Below, one piece after another: positions 12,290 through 22,768 of a stretch of 64,000 nucleotides of DNA (position 1 is the first letter of the stretch; the number at the start of each line of letters is the position of its first letter). The DNA is from Solen grandis (lineage: Eukaryota > Mollusca > Bivalvia > Adapedonta > Solenidae), in contig CM037783.1 of the NCBI GenBank assembly GCA_021229015.1, positions 23,231,751 to 23,295,750 of the forward strand, in the 5' to 3' direction. A program made the translations under genes and the position numbers. The notes under the pieces were generated by a model that saw nothing but the letters and a program-made list of their open reading frames with translations, was not told the origin of the DNA and ran no database searches.

Positions 12290-12905
12290 ACAATTTTTCC
12301 ATCACACTTCTTTATTTTGCAATAACTCCTGCTTTAATCATGCTATTTAAATGAAATTTCATTTATGGACAGACATTGAGACAGGGGAAATGTCATGCAA
12401 AAGGTCCGTAATTCTGATATCAATGTGTTTCAGTTATTCCCCTTTTCATTCACTGTGACTTCTTTCTTTTGCACCGTCACATTTCTTTATTTTGTAATAA
12501 CTCCTGTGCTAACCATGCTATTGAAATGGAATTTTATGTATGGACAGAGCTTGACATGGGAAATTGTCATGCACAAGATCCATAACTCTGGTATCAATTT
12601 GTTTGAGTTATTTCCCTTTTCATTCACACTTCTATCTTTTGCACCATCACACTTCTTTATTCTGCAATAACTCCTGTTCTAACTATGCTGTTGAACTGGA
12701 ATTTCATTTATGAACAGAGCTTGAGAAGAGGAATTGTCATGCACAAGTTCCATAACACTGGAATCAAATTTTTTTTTTTAGTTATTTCCCTTTTTCTCAT
12801 TTTCTTTATTCTACAATAACTCCTGCTCTACTAATGCTATTGAAATGAAAATCCATTGATGGACAGAGCTTGACATGAGGAATCGTCTGACACAATGTCC
12901 ATAAA
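12290..12905 (+). repeat. four to five degenerate ~155-177-bp tandem units
   Basis: Each unit has a CTTTATT(T/C)T(G/A)CAATAACTCCTG-like start (12308, 12485, 12654, 12810), then GGAATTTCATTTATGGACAG and TGTCATGCACAAG. The layout matches internal arrays of the Helentron-like families here, but no head or tail is attached. Confidence 0.75.
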
Positions 12906-12921
12906 TATGGCATCACTTTTT

Positions 12922-13650
12922 AGCTCACCTGAGCACGTGTGCTCAGGATGAGCTTTTAGGATCGATGAATGTCCGCCGTCCGTCGTCCGTCGTCCACAAT
13001 TTGTTCGTTTGCACTCTAGCATCTTCATTTTATGAGCAATTATCTTCAAACTTTAAAACAATGTTTATGACCATAAAATCTCGGCCAAGTTCGATTATGG
13101 CTGATATCGGAACATTAGGTCAGGAGTTATGCCCCTTTTAAAATTCAAAAAAGCCAGATTTCACATTGTTTGCACTCTAGCATCTTCATTTCATGAGCAA
13201 TTATCTTCAAACTTTATATCAATGTTTATAACCATAAGGTTTCGATTGAGTTCGATTATGGCTGACATTCATCAATTAGGTCAGGAGTAATGCCCCTTTT
13301 AATATTCAAAAAATGCCATATTTCAAATTGTTTACACTCTAGCATCTTCATCTTTTGAGCAATCATCTTCAAACTTTATGGCAATGCTTATGACCATAAG
13401 GTCTCGATTGAGTTTGATTATGACTGAGATCAGTTGATTAGGTCAGGAGTTAAGCCCTTTTAATATAAAAAAATGCCAGAAATCACTTTGTTTACACTCT
13501 AGCATCTTCATCTTTTGAGCAATCATCTTCAAACTTTATGACAATGCTTATGACCATAAGGTCTCGATTGAGTTCGATTATGGCTGAGATCCGTCAATTT
13601 GGTCAGGAGTTATGCCCCTTTTAATATAAAAAAAAGCCATATTTCACGTT
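12922..13650 (+). repeat. Helentron-like element (family 1b), cut by the assembly gap
   Basis: The head AGCTCACCTGAGCACG pairs with TGTGCTCAGGATGAGCT just downstream to form a 5' hairpin. A CCGTCCGTCGTCCGTCGTCC stretch follows. Units of ~160 bp start near CTCTAGCATCTTCAT (about 13013, 13173, 13336, 13496) and include GGTCAGGAGTTATGCCCCTT. The array runs straight into the run of N, so its tail is lost. Confidence 0.85.
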
Positions 13651-13750
13651 NNNNNNNNNNNNNNNNNNNNNNNNNNNNNNNNNNNNNNNNNNNNNNNNNN
13701 NNNNNNNNNNNNNNNNNNNNNNNNNNNNNNNNNNNNNNNNNNNNNNNNNN
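13651..13750. other. assembly gap (100 N)
   Basis: Exactly 100 N, a placeholder length. It interrupts a tandem array, so the true missing length is unknown. Confidence 0.99.
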
Positions 13751-13830
13751 GAAAGCGGTATAATTAGCAAACAAACCTTTGAAGTTGTTGAGTGTTATTA
13801 GCACATTTATCAATCTTCGGGAAAAAAACG

Positions 13831-13837
13831 TATATAA
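13831..13837 (+). promoter_or_regulatory. possible TATA box
   Basis: TATATAA lies 34 bp before the ATG at 13871 of the MULE-like remnant gene. The spacing would put transcription start very near the ATG, leaving almost no 5' UTR, so support is modest. Confidence 0.3.
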
Positions 13838-13870
13838 CGGGTATGAATACGAACTATGTATCATTTGAAA

Positions 13871-14671
13871 ATGGATGAGATTTGTTTATGTGCATTCTGC
13901 GACAGGATAGTTAGAGATTCTCATCAGGCTCTTGAGTGTGATGTGTGTCAACGATGGCAACATCGTGGATGTGTCGAAACAGGTATTTTACTTTGCTTAT
14001 ATTTTATAGTTATTTTTTATTGGTCATTATGTTTTTAATGTGTTATTTTTTTCCACTATTATATCAATAACAATTCAATTTCTATGCCTACATCATTGAT
14101 CATTTCAAAAATACATATAAGTAGATCTACAAAACTGAAATTTTAAAGTCTGATTGAATCTGAATACCATTTTTATTATGTATGTCAAAATATTTATTTT
14201 TTATTTTTTAATAACTCTTTCATGTATAATCGGCACTAAATGCTACAAATGCTTGAATAATTAGTCTTTATGAATAGTCTGCTTATAAATCTTGATTTAT
14301 AGTACAATAGGGGTATATTATCATATACAGAATTGTGTATTGAAAAGAATTAATTAATAAAACAAATTATATTGTAAATAACATATCCTCTAGTACGTGA
14401 TTCTATTTTATTTCCAGGTTGGCACCATCGTTTGAATCGCCGTGCGCAGACACCACCATCATTCTACATCCTTGTCCAGCTGTTACATGGAGAGGCTACC
14501 CTTGTTGATGCACAAGTGAAGCTGGTGTCTTCCAAGAAGCTGAAGAGGAGGCAGCGTAATTCCGCAAAAGCCATGGAGGGGAGGATATTTGAAGCATGGG
14601 CCAATTACAGCGCGGGAGATATGTCGGCGAACAAGTTACTGAAGAAGCTGGCCAGGGTTTATTCCAAGTGA
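13871..14671 (+). pseudogene. two-exon MULE/FLYWCH-type remnant: PHD-like finger joined to transposon C-terminal tail
   Basis: Exon 1 is 13871-13982 and exon 2 is 14418-14671, joined by a 435-bp GT-AG intron with a good acceptor (TTTATTTCCAG). The product would be 121 residues. The start at 13871 has an AAAATGG context; an upstream in-frame ATG at 13856 is weaker. Residues 1-37 hold CxxC (7, 10), CxxC (23, 26) and HxxC (31, 34), the spacing of half a PHD-like zinc finger, with the core ECDVCQRWQHRGC. Residues 38-121 read GWHHRLNRR, then FYILVQLLHGEA, a basic KLKRRQR stretch and a helical end with LLKKLARVY. I recognise this pairing as the two ends of molluscan MULE-derived proteins (PHD-like finger, FLYWCH, transposase, then this tail). 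The FLYWCH and DDE catalytic parts are absent, so it cannot transpose on its own. AATAAA-type signals follow at about 14776-14860. It could be a broken element or a small exapted gene. Confidence 0.5.
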
Positions 14672-15126
14672 TGTGGATGATTAAATGATAAGTGACGTGT
14701 CTTGTTCAGTGAAAGTGTAATGTTGACCCTATTGACAAATTTGTTATGAGGTGACATTCAATCTTAATACATGTATTAAACTTCATTCAAATAATTAAAT
14801 GATATTGATTTTTATTTAATTGTTGTTTATGATAAAAAATATTAGAATAAAAAAAGAACAGAATAAATAAAGACTTCAAAAATATAAGGTGTTTTTTTTT
14901 ATCTATATCTACCTATTATTTCTTTTTCTTTCTTTCTTTCTTTCTTTCTTTGATGATTTCATCAACGCACAGTAACATTAATTACACACTACAATTGTGA
15001 AGTCGGCATTTGTATAAGCAATTAATAACTACTGATTGCATTGCATAGTGTTAATGTCACACACATGTCTGCTCAACACATCAATTAAAGTCACACTTAA
15101 CTCAATTAACACCTATTTTCTATAGT
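14672..15126. other. 3' flank of the MULE remnant with a TTTC microsatellite
   Basis: AT-rich, with (TTTC)n at about 14921-14953. No exon seen. Confidence 0.6.
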
Positions 15127-15227
15127 ATGGTAGCGAATTGTCTGGGTAGCGAATTGTCTGGACAAAAGTGGTAGCGAATCGTCTGAAAATATACGGTAGC
15201 GACTTGTCTGGGTAGCGAATTGTCTGG
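15127..15227 (+). repeat. five irregularly spaced copies of GGTAGCGAATTGTCTG
   Basis: The 16-mer occurs five times in 100 bp (about 15129, 15145, 15169, 15195, 15211), sometimes abutting and sometimes 8-10 bp apart, with A/C and T/C changes. It ends five bases before the paralogous segment at 15232. Confidence 0.85.
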
Positions 15228-15417
15228 TTCCCGTTAAAAACAACCTGACTTAGCCGCCATCGTTTCGTAAAAGTACAGGAAACCGGTCAACATTCAGAAT
15301 TTACATCTATACTGATAATCAGTGACTTTTTTGTTGTCACCCCCAAGGTGACATTTGTCATCTATCTATCTCTGCATACTGCCAACCCCTCTCAGGAGTT
15401 TTAAAGGCAGAAATGGG

Positions 15418-16218
15418 CGGTATGACTAAAACACGAAAGGAACGAAAGGAACTAACAAAAAACATGAAAGTGAATTTTTATCACAACAAAAATGTAATAC
15501 ATTAGTTTTTGATCTATGAAATATGAAAAGCCATCACGTTTAATAAAATTCGATGATAAAATGTTATTTTTGAGTCTTCCCTATGTTCCAGAAGTGTTAC
15601 GATAGTTCCTTTCGCTCCTTAAATCATTAAATCACTAATATATGCCAAAATCAAATATTTGGAGAAAAAATAAATAGAATTTTATTACAATATCATACAT
15701 ACATACGTACTTTAATTTAATGGAGGTAGTATTAAAATTATTTAATCACTAATATATATAGCATTTTCTAAACCCAGGCCCCATGGATCCGCAATTTAGA
15801 CCCGCCCGTTTCACCGGGGCTGCGAAAGGAAAATGGAAAATATAAATAACTTGTTTTCCCCATAAGTATGGTGTCAAGTGTTACATATAAGATCTTTTTT
15901 TGTAATATAAATCGTATTTAATAATGACAACATCTAATTTAGTCTTAACCGAATAAATTTTTATTCTTTTGTTGTATTCAGATATACATGTATTTGAAGC
16001 GAACGAAAGGAATTAAGCAGGCATGCCGCATGTCTTATAAATTATATATTAACAAAAAATGAACAATACTGGACTTAAAGTTTACGAATTTTATAAATAT
16101 TATTTAGCATTTTAACAATCCACAATAAAAACATGACTATTAACAATTTTCTCTTGAAAATACCATTTTAATAAGTTCCTTTTGTCCCTTTCGTTCCTTT
16201 CGTGTTTTAGTCATACCC
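15418..16218. mobile_element. 801-bp TIR element with 8-bp target duplication
   Basis: The termini are inverted repeats of ~32 bp, (C/G)GGTATGACTAAAACACGAA followed by AGGAACGAAAGG. The flanks are GAAATGGG at 15410-15417 and 16219-16226. The paralogous copy has a single GAAATGGG at 56043-56050, so the borders are exact. The motif CGAAAGG recurs inside in both orientations (about 15435, 15443, 15607, 15826, 16003, 16187, 16196), as subterminal transposase-binding repeats do. Eight-base duplication suggests hAT, P or Merlin type. It has no coding capacity. Confidence 0.88.
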
Positions 16219-16421
16219 GAAATGGGTGCACGTTGGAATGATTGTTCAGTGAGAGAAGTAAAACCTGGCAAAGAACAGTGTAAGGAACTGTGAGAGTTCA
16301 GCAAAAGTGAACAGTTTATGTTAAAAGTGTTAGATGTGAGAAGTGGTAAAAGGGTTAATACAGTTACCTGACTGTTACTGAATGTGAACCACAGCCTGCT
16401 TGAACTGGTCAAGATTAGGAA

Positions 16422-16525
16422 TAGTCCTATTAATATTCCGTCGCTTTGAGATATTTTTTTAGTTGGGTCAATAACTTGACTCAACTAAGAAAATATTTCA
16501 AAGCGACGGAATATTAATAGGACTA
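16422..16525. mobile_element. 104-bp palindromic MITE with 9-bp target duplication
   Basis: Both ends read TAGTCCTATTAATATTCCGT inward, and pairing continues through CGCTTTGA to a short central loop. GATTAGGAA flanks it at 16413-16421 and 16526-16534. The paralogous copy has one GATTAGGAA at 57833-57841. A 9-bp duplication with long inverted repeats suits the Mutator (MULE) superfamily. Confidence 0.9.
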
Positions 16526-17139
16526 GATTAGGAAGGGTGACAGTGTTACATCAGGGGTTTCAATAAGCGGATGTAGACGTATTAAGCGTCCTGAAAATTC
16601 CAAAATACGTCTCAGAATTTGACCTCAGGCGTTTTGAAACTTCCTCAAAATAGCCTCATATGGCCATGTCTAAAGTACTGGACGTTTTTATAATCTCCAA
16701 CCAAAACTGGTTTGAATAAGACTCGGATAGGCTAATAAGAAGTCTATGACTGTAATTAGTGTGTTTAATCAGGGACCATGTCTAGAACATGGCAGTTTAC
16801 ACCAAGACATGTAACACACACTTGACGATCTTTATTCCTATCATCGACAGATACACCACAAATTAATTTTTCCTCTTCAATGATTGACATTTTCCAAGTG
16901 AAACAGAAACGTTGGGTACCAGCCCACTAAATGTAGTCTGTCTCAAGTATTGCAGAAGATACTGTTTGCAAGTTACAATACTATATTCTAGTAATGTTAT
17001 ATAGACCATAATCTCATGTCCATTTCTGATTAGATAACTTAGAATTTCAAATTTTGACAGAAAAGACATGCATGCAGTTAAATTTTGGATAAAGAACTAT
17101 GATGGATATCTTATCATCGAGTATTGGAAAAAAACTGTT

Positions 17140-20100
17140 CTAGGAGAGGTTGAATGTTCGAACCTTGGAAAAAAGTGGAATAATGAGGGTAGGTCTACGA
17201 AAAAGCTCTTTCCAGTGATGTTTAGTTTTTGAAGATCGGACTTGATTTGGTCATTATACGGCAGTCCAAAGTTTGATCCTTTTTTGGAATAATTGTAAAT
17301 CAGGTTTTATGCTTCAAGTTGTGATATATAAGAAAAAGAATGTTCGACTAGTGCGACTGGTATACTTGATTGAACTATTTGCTGCTTTGCTAGGTACCTA
17401 ACAGTAAAATTTTAATCAATTTTCTTTCTCATTTTGCCGCTAGGGGGTGCTTTTTTTTAAATCATTCTTTTGCTTATAACTCAAAAAGTTGAAGTCCGAT
17501 TCGAATGCGGTTTTTTGCATTCTGTTCCCTGTTGATAGCCTAATAACATATGATAGGATTCGAGGGTCCGTGTGGCTGAAAGCTTTTGAGCTTCGGAAGG
17601 TTGAATGTTCGAACCTCGCAAAAAAAACACACACACACACACACAAAAACTGTGCAAATGAGGGTAGGTCTACGAAAAACCTATCCGTTTTTGTTAGAGA
17701 TCAGATAGAAGAATTCTGTTTGCTGCATACGATTTGCAAGACATAAACGCACAAAATATATGGGGTGGCGAATTTTGGAAATGCGTGGTTTGTCCTCTAG
17801 AAACGGTCAAACTTCACTACATTTTAGGAAAAATTAAAATTTCAAAAACATGTTTTTGTCGCTCCTGACTTTATTTTCTGTTCATTCTTCATGAAATTTT
17901 CACACGATATTTATTGTTATGTTTGAAAGGGCCTCACAAATCAAAAAATAAAAAAGAATTGAAAAGGTCAAGGTCATATTACGATTATTGTGTTTTTATT
18001 AGGCCACAAATAGCTCCAAAACTAAAAATATTTCATTGAGAGTATATGAACAAAAGTTTTAGTTCTTAAAGAGCTCTTTCCAGTGATGTTTAGTTTTTGA
18101 AGATCGGACTTGATTTGGTCATTATACGGCAGTCCAAAGTTTGATCCTTTTTTGGAATAATTGTAAATCAGGTTTTATGCTTCAAGTTGTGATATATAAG
18201 AAAAAGAATGTTCGACTAGTGCGACTGGTATACTTGATTGAACTATTTGCTGCTTTGCTAGGTACCTAACAGTAAAATTTTAATCAATTTTCTTTCTCAT
18301 TTTGCCGCTAGGGGGTGCTTTTTTTTAAATCATTCTTTTGCTTATAACTCAAAAAGTTGAAGTCCGATTCGAATGCGGTTTTTTGCATTCTGTTCCCTGT
18401 TGATAGCCTAATAACATATGATAGGATTCGAGGGTCCGTGTGGCTGAAAGCTTTTGAGCTTCGGAAGGTTGAATGTTCGAACCTCGCAAAAAAAAAACAC
18501 ACACACAAAAAAACTGTGCAAATGAGGGTAGGTCTACGAAAAACCTATCCGTTTTTGTTAGAGATCAGATAGAAGAATTCTGTTTGCTGCATACGATTTG
18601 CAAGACATATACGCACAAAATATATGGGGTGGCAATTATGGAAATGCGTGGTTTGTCTTCTAGAAACGGTCAAACTTCACTACATTTTAGGAAAAATTAA
18701 AATTTCAAAAACATGTTTTTGTCGCTCCTGACTTTATTTTCTGTTCATTCTTCATGAAATTTTCACACGATATTTATTGTTATGTTTGAAAGGGCCTCAC
18801 AAATCAAACAATAAAAAAGAATTGAAAAGGTCCAGGTCATATTACGATTATTGTGTTTTTATTAGGCCACAAATAGCTCCAAAACTAAAAATATTTCATT
18901 GAGAGTATATGGACAAAAGTCTTAGTTCTTAAAGAGCTCTTTCCAGTGATGTTTAGTTTTTGAAGATCGGACTTGATTTGGTCATTATACGGCAGTCTAA
19001 AGTTTGATCCTTTTTTGGAATAATTGTAAATCAGGTTTTATGCTTCAAATTCTGATACATAAGAATAAAAAGTTTGACTTGTGCGACTAGTATACTTGAT
19101 TGAACTATTTGCTGCTTTGCTAGGTACCTAACAGTAAAATTTTAATCAATTTTCTTTCTCATTTTGCCGCTAGGGGGCGCTTTTTTTTGAAATCATTCTT
19201 TTGCTTATAACTCAAAAAGTTGAAGTCCGATTGGAATTCGTTTTTTTGCATTCTGTTCCCTGTTGATAGCCTAATAACATATGATAGGATTCGAGGGTCC
19301 GTGTGGCTGAAAGCTTTTGAGCTACGGAAGGTTGAATGTTCGAACCTCGCAAAAAAAACCCCCAAAAAACTGTGCAAATGAGGGTAGGTCTACGAAAAAC
19401 CTATCTGTTTTTGTTAGAGATCAGATAGAAGAATTCCGTCTCCGGCATACCATTTGAAAGACGTATACACACAAAATATATGGGGTGGCGAATTTAAGAA
19501 ATGCGTGGTTTGTCCACTAGAAACGGTCAAACTTCACTTAAATTTAGGAAAAGTAAAATTCCAAAAACATGTTTTTGTCGCTCCTGACTTTATTTTTTGT
19601 TTATTCGTCATGAAATTTTCACACGTTATGTTTTGTAAAGTTTGAAAGGGCATCACAATTAAAAACTTTAAAAAAACATTGAACAGGTCAATGTCATATT
19701 ACGATAATTGTGTTTTTATTCGGCCACAAAGTGCTCCAAATCTAAAAATATTAAATAGAGAGTATATGAACAAAGGTTTAAGTTCTTGAGGAGCTCTTTC
19801 CAGTGATGTTTAGTTTTTGAAGATCGGACTTGATTTGTTCATTTTATGGCAGTCCAAAGTTTGATCCTTTTTAGCTCACCTGAGCATAGCTCAGGATGAG
19901 CTTTTGGGATACTTGATTGTCCGTCGTCCGTCAACAATTTTGATGTTTACACACTAGAGGCCACAATTTTGATCCAATCTTCCTCAAACTTGGTCAGAAT
20001 GTTTGTCTTGATGATATCTTGAACCCTTTCGAAAATGGGTCTAGGTCAGTAGGTTAAATCTTACAAAAATCTTGTTTACACACTACAGGCTACAATTTAA

Positions 20101-20840
20101 ATCCAATCTTCCTCAAACTTGGTCAGAATGTTTGTCTTGATGATATCTCGAACAAGTTCGAAAATGGGCCGGGCCGGACCGAAAAGTAGGTCAATAGGTC
20201 AAATCTTAGAAAATTCTTGTTTACACACTAAAGGCCACAGTTCAGGAGTTATGTCCCTTTTAATGTTTAAATTTGTGTGTTAAAGCCATACTATCTCTCA
20301 GTCAAGTATGACTTCAAATTTTAACCACAGGCACTGTTTTGTTCATTGAACTGAAATAATGTCATAGATTATGTATTCTGACAGTACAACTATGCTATAA
20401 TTTAGTAACTTGTACAGGCAATGAAGGCAATTTTTTCAGGTGAGCGTCTTTAGGGCCATCTTGGTCCTCTTGTTTGGAATAATTGTTAATCAGTTTTTAT
20501 GCTTCAAGTTGTGATATATAAGAAAAAGAATGTTCGACTAGTGCGACTTATATACTTGTTTGAACTATTTGCTGTTTTTACAATTTTGTTTCTAATTTTG
20601 CCGCTAGAGGGCGTTTTGCTTAAAGTCACTCTTTTGCTTATAACTCAAAACGTTAAAGTCTGATTGAAATGCGGTTTTCAGCATTTTGTTCCTTGTTGAC
20701 AGCACCACAGAATGTGATGGATTTCAAGGGACAGGGTATGGGAAAATATTTGCGCTAGAAGAGTTTGAATGTTCAAACATTGCAAAAAAAAAAACTGTGC
20801 AAATGAGAGTAGGTCTTCAAAAACCTTTTCGTTCTGTTTC
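17140..20840 (+). repeat. ~860-bp tandem repeat, about 3.5 copies plus a partial
   Basis: The landmark GCTCTTTCCAGTGATGTTTA occurs at 17205, 18073, 18936 and 19793, giving periods of 868, 863 and 857. The first two full units are nearly identical; the third and fourth are more diverged. Each unit contains TTTGCCGCTAGGGGG(T/C)GC and a tRNA-like patch (GTGTGGCTGAAAGC then AATGTTCGAACCTCGC) followed by A/C-rich simple sequence of differing length. The fourth copy is split by the element at 19873-20472. Short open frames recur in each copy and are not taken as genes. Confidence 0.93.
19873..20472 (+). mobile_element. 600-bp Helentron-like element (family 1) with empty-site evidence
   Basis: The head AGCTCACCTGAGCATAGCTC folds with AGGATGAGCT. 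The interior has two units starting TTTACACACTA(C/G)AGGC. The tail is CAGGTGAGCGTCTTTAGGGC, then a hairpin with GGTCCT, then CTTG. The host repeat reads GATCC-T6-GGAATAATTG in uninterrupted copies (for example 17275-17291). Here five Ts precede the element and three follow it, a net gain of two Ts. This fixes both borders. Confidence 0.92.
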
Positions 20841-21650
20841 ATATTGAAAATTGTGGCTGAGTTGAAATAAAATGTTCAAGTTGATTAGGTTAAAAGCGAA
20901 AACCGAGATACCGCTTGCGGTTCTAGTTATTGTTGTTGTTGTTCCATAATAGTTCAAATCATTTCGATTTTAAAGTTATTTCTTCGTAGGGTATAGGAAA
21001 AATAGAATAAAAAAAATAAAACATGTAATTCTGATTATTTGTCATTTTGTCAATCTGAAATGAGAAAATATTTTACTCAAAACTTAATTTATAACGAATG
21101 AATTGTTATGGACTGACAATGATTTTTGAAATGGAATTATGATAAAAGAAGACAAGAATATAAATGCTTGAAGGAAACTAAATGTATGCATGTCTTTGAT
21201 TTGATCACATATCTCTTTTATAACTGCGTGATATTGTAAAGCCTCTGTCTGATAAGCGTTTGCAAGATGTAAAGCGTCTTAGCAAAATCTCATTCAAATT
21301 TCGTACACCTGTTTTTTTGCAACAATAAAAAAGGTGATTTCGCTACGATTCACATCTGTGCTGCATGTGTCTGTGACCAAATGCATTCTAACCTTAATCA
21401 GTAGTGCCTTGATAGCCGTAATTACCCGATAATAACTGTTTCAACTGATAGACTGACAGATCTCTACCAGTGATTCGTGCAATTTGATTGGATAAGGATG
21501 ATCACACTTTGCCTGTGTACAGCACACTGGTCAGGGTTGATACTGACACATGTTCTTTCGTAATCTCTCTGATGTGCAGCTGTATCATAGTTCTGTAATA
21601 AAATGGATTATACTGAGTTCATTGGGAAACCAGACTATTTTAACTTGGAT
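20841..21650. other. no gene seen
   Basis: It includes a short (TTG)n at about 20930-20943 and otherwise plain AT-rich sequence. Confidence 0.4.
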
Positions 21651-21654
21651 ACTT

Positions 21655-21875
21655 GGTTAAAGTTTTGCTTGCAGTGTTATAATGCTTATATGTCTCAGTA
21701 ACTAGGCATGCTATTGATTTTAAACTTCATAAAAATATTAAGGGGTATCAGACTATCAAGGTATATAATTTTTGACTATTATATACAGGGTATGTGAAGG
21801 GCGAGAATTGAAATAGATTTCATTTGATTTACTAACAAGCATTTTGAATAATCGAGCATGCTGATCTCTAACTTG
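21655..21875 (+). repeat. 3' fragment of Helentron-like family 2
   Basis: It starts TGGTTAAAGTTTTGCTTGCA and ends TTTTGAATAATCGAGCATGC, then TGATCTCTAACTTG. This is a decayed version of the complete tail at 61681-61719. Confidence 0.7.
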
Positions 21876-22367
21876 TAATTGATACCATCATGGTGGACTT
21901 GCATTGTTTGAAATTTTAAGTTTATATAAGTATGGTACATAGAACAAAATTTCTGATATATTCTACTCCTACTTTTACAAAGGGATCTGTACATGGGCTA
22001 CCTGGTTACCAGAATTGTACCTGGTACCCATCCAAATGTACTCTCTCTCTCTGGATACCCTTCCCACTGGAAACCCGTCCTTTTCCCAAAAGGAAAATTT
22101 GTCATTTTTATAAAGATTGCATTAGGAATTAAGAAATTTGATCTGGTTACTTGAACACTTCAGTTTTTAAGGTTTCAAAAAGATAAAAGTATCTGAGAAG
22201 ATACATTAAAACAGATAAATACTGGTACAAAATAAAAGCAAATGCACATAATGCAGCTTTACCATGCAGAAGGACCCTAATTAAACCTCAAATCATCGTC
22301 ATTGTGATAGTTAGAATGAAACAGCACAATTGCCTAACAAACTCATGTACCAAAATCGTAAAAAATG

Positions 22368-22590
22368 GTACTGGTATAGCTCCCTTATTTGGCGCTCAGC
22401 ATATAAGGGTAGTTCCAGGACTGGTTGGCCTGATGTCAGGATAATGTGACTGGGTATGGTATTATGCCACATGTCTATGTCATGATACTGCAGTGTGTCA
22501 GTACTATATCTGTCTCAAATAGACATAGTCTCCAAATGACTGAAATGCTGTTAGTCGTATGTTAAACCCAACAAACAAAGAAACAAGCTG
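22368..22590 (+). mobile_element. SINE (family A), body and tail
   Basis: GGTACTGGTATAGCTCCCTT, GGCGCTCAGCATATAAGGGT and the usual GTGACTGGGTATGGTATTAT body lead to a GTTAAACCCAACAAACAAAG tail. It lies ~180 bp before thioredoxin exon 2. The tRNA head is missing or eroded. Confidence 0.75.
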
Positions 22591-22768
22591 TTGTATTTAA
22601 TTTCAGTATTTTCTAGGATGAAATTTTGACAGCTCATGAAAAGTGAATGATAAACTGACTTTCTTATCTATGTAACATATTCTCATTTAGATAATTCAGG
22701 TTTAGAACTGTAACTATTATAGTTTTAAGGTTTCCTGCTATTTATTCTGCTGTGTTTTTCACTTGCAG

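Larger units (their letters stand above)
15232..17090. repeat. paralogous segment, copy 1 (mate at 55863-58457)
   Basis: From GTTAAAAACAACCTGACTTA to TTTTGGATAAAGAACT the sequence matches 55863-58457 closely, apart from four indels. Copy 1 has two inserted elements (15418-16218 and 16422-16525) absent from copy 2. Copy 2 has one (56195-57794) absent from copy 1, and a ~90-bp stretch differs. The shared minus-strand frame near 16863-17069 (also 58211-58498) is of unknown meaning and resembles no family I know. Confidence 0.9.

Noticed and set aside
16863..17069. Minus-strand frame conserved in both paralogous copies (also 58211-58498)
   Set aside because: It is kept because the segments are recent duplicates, not shown to be under selection. 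The frame has no known domain and its ends differ between copies.
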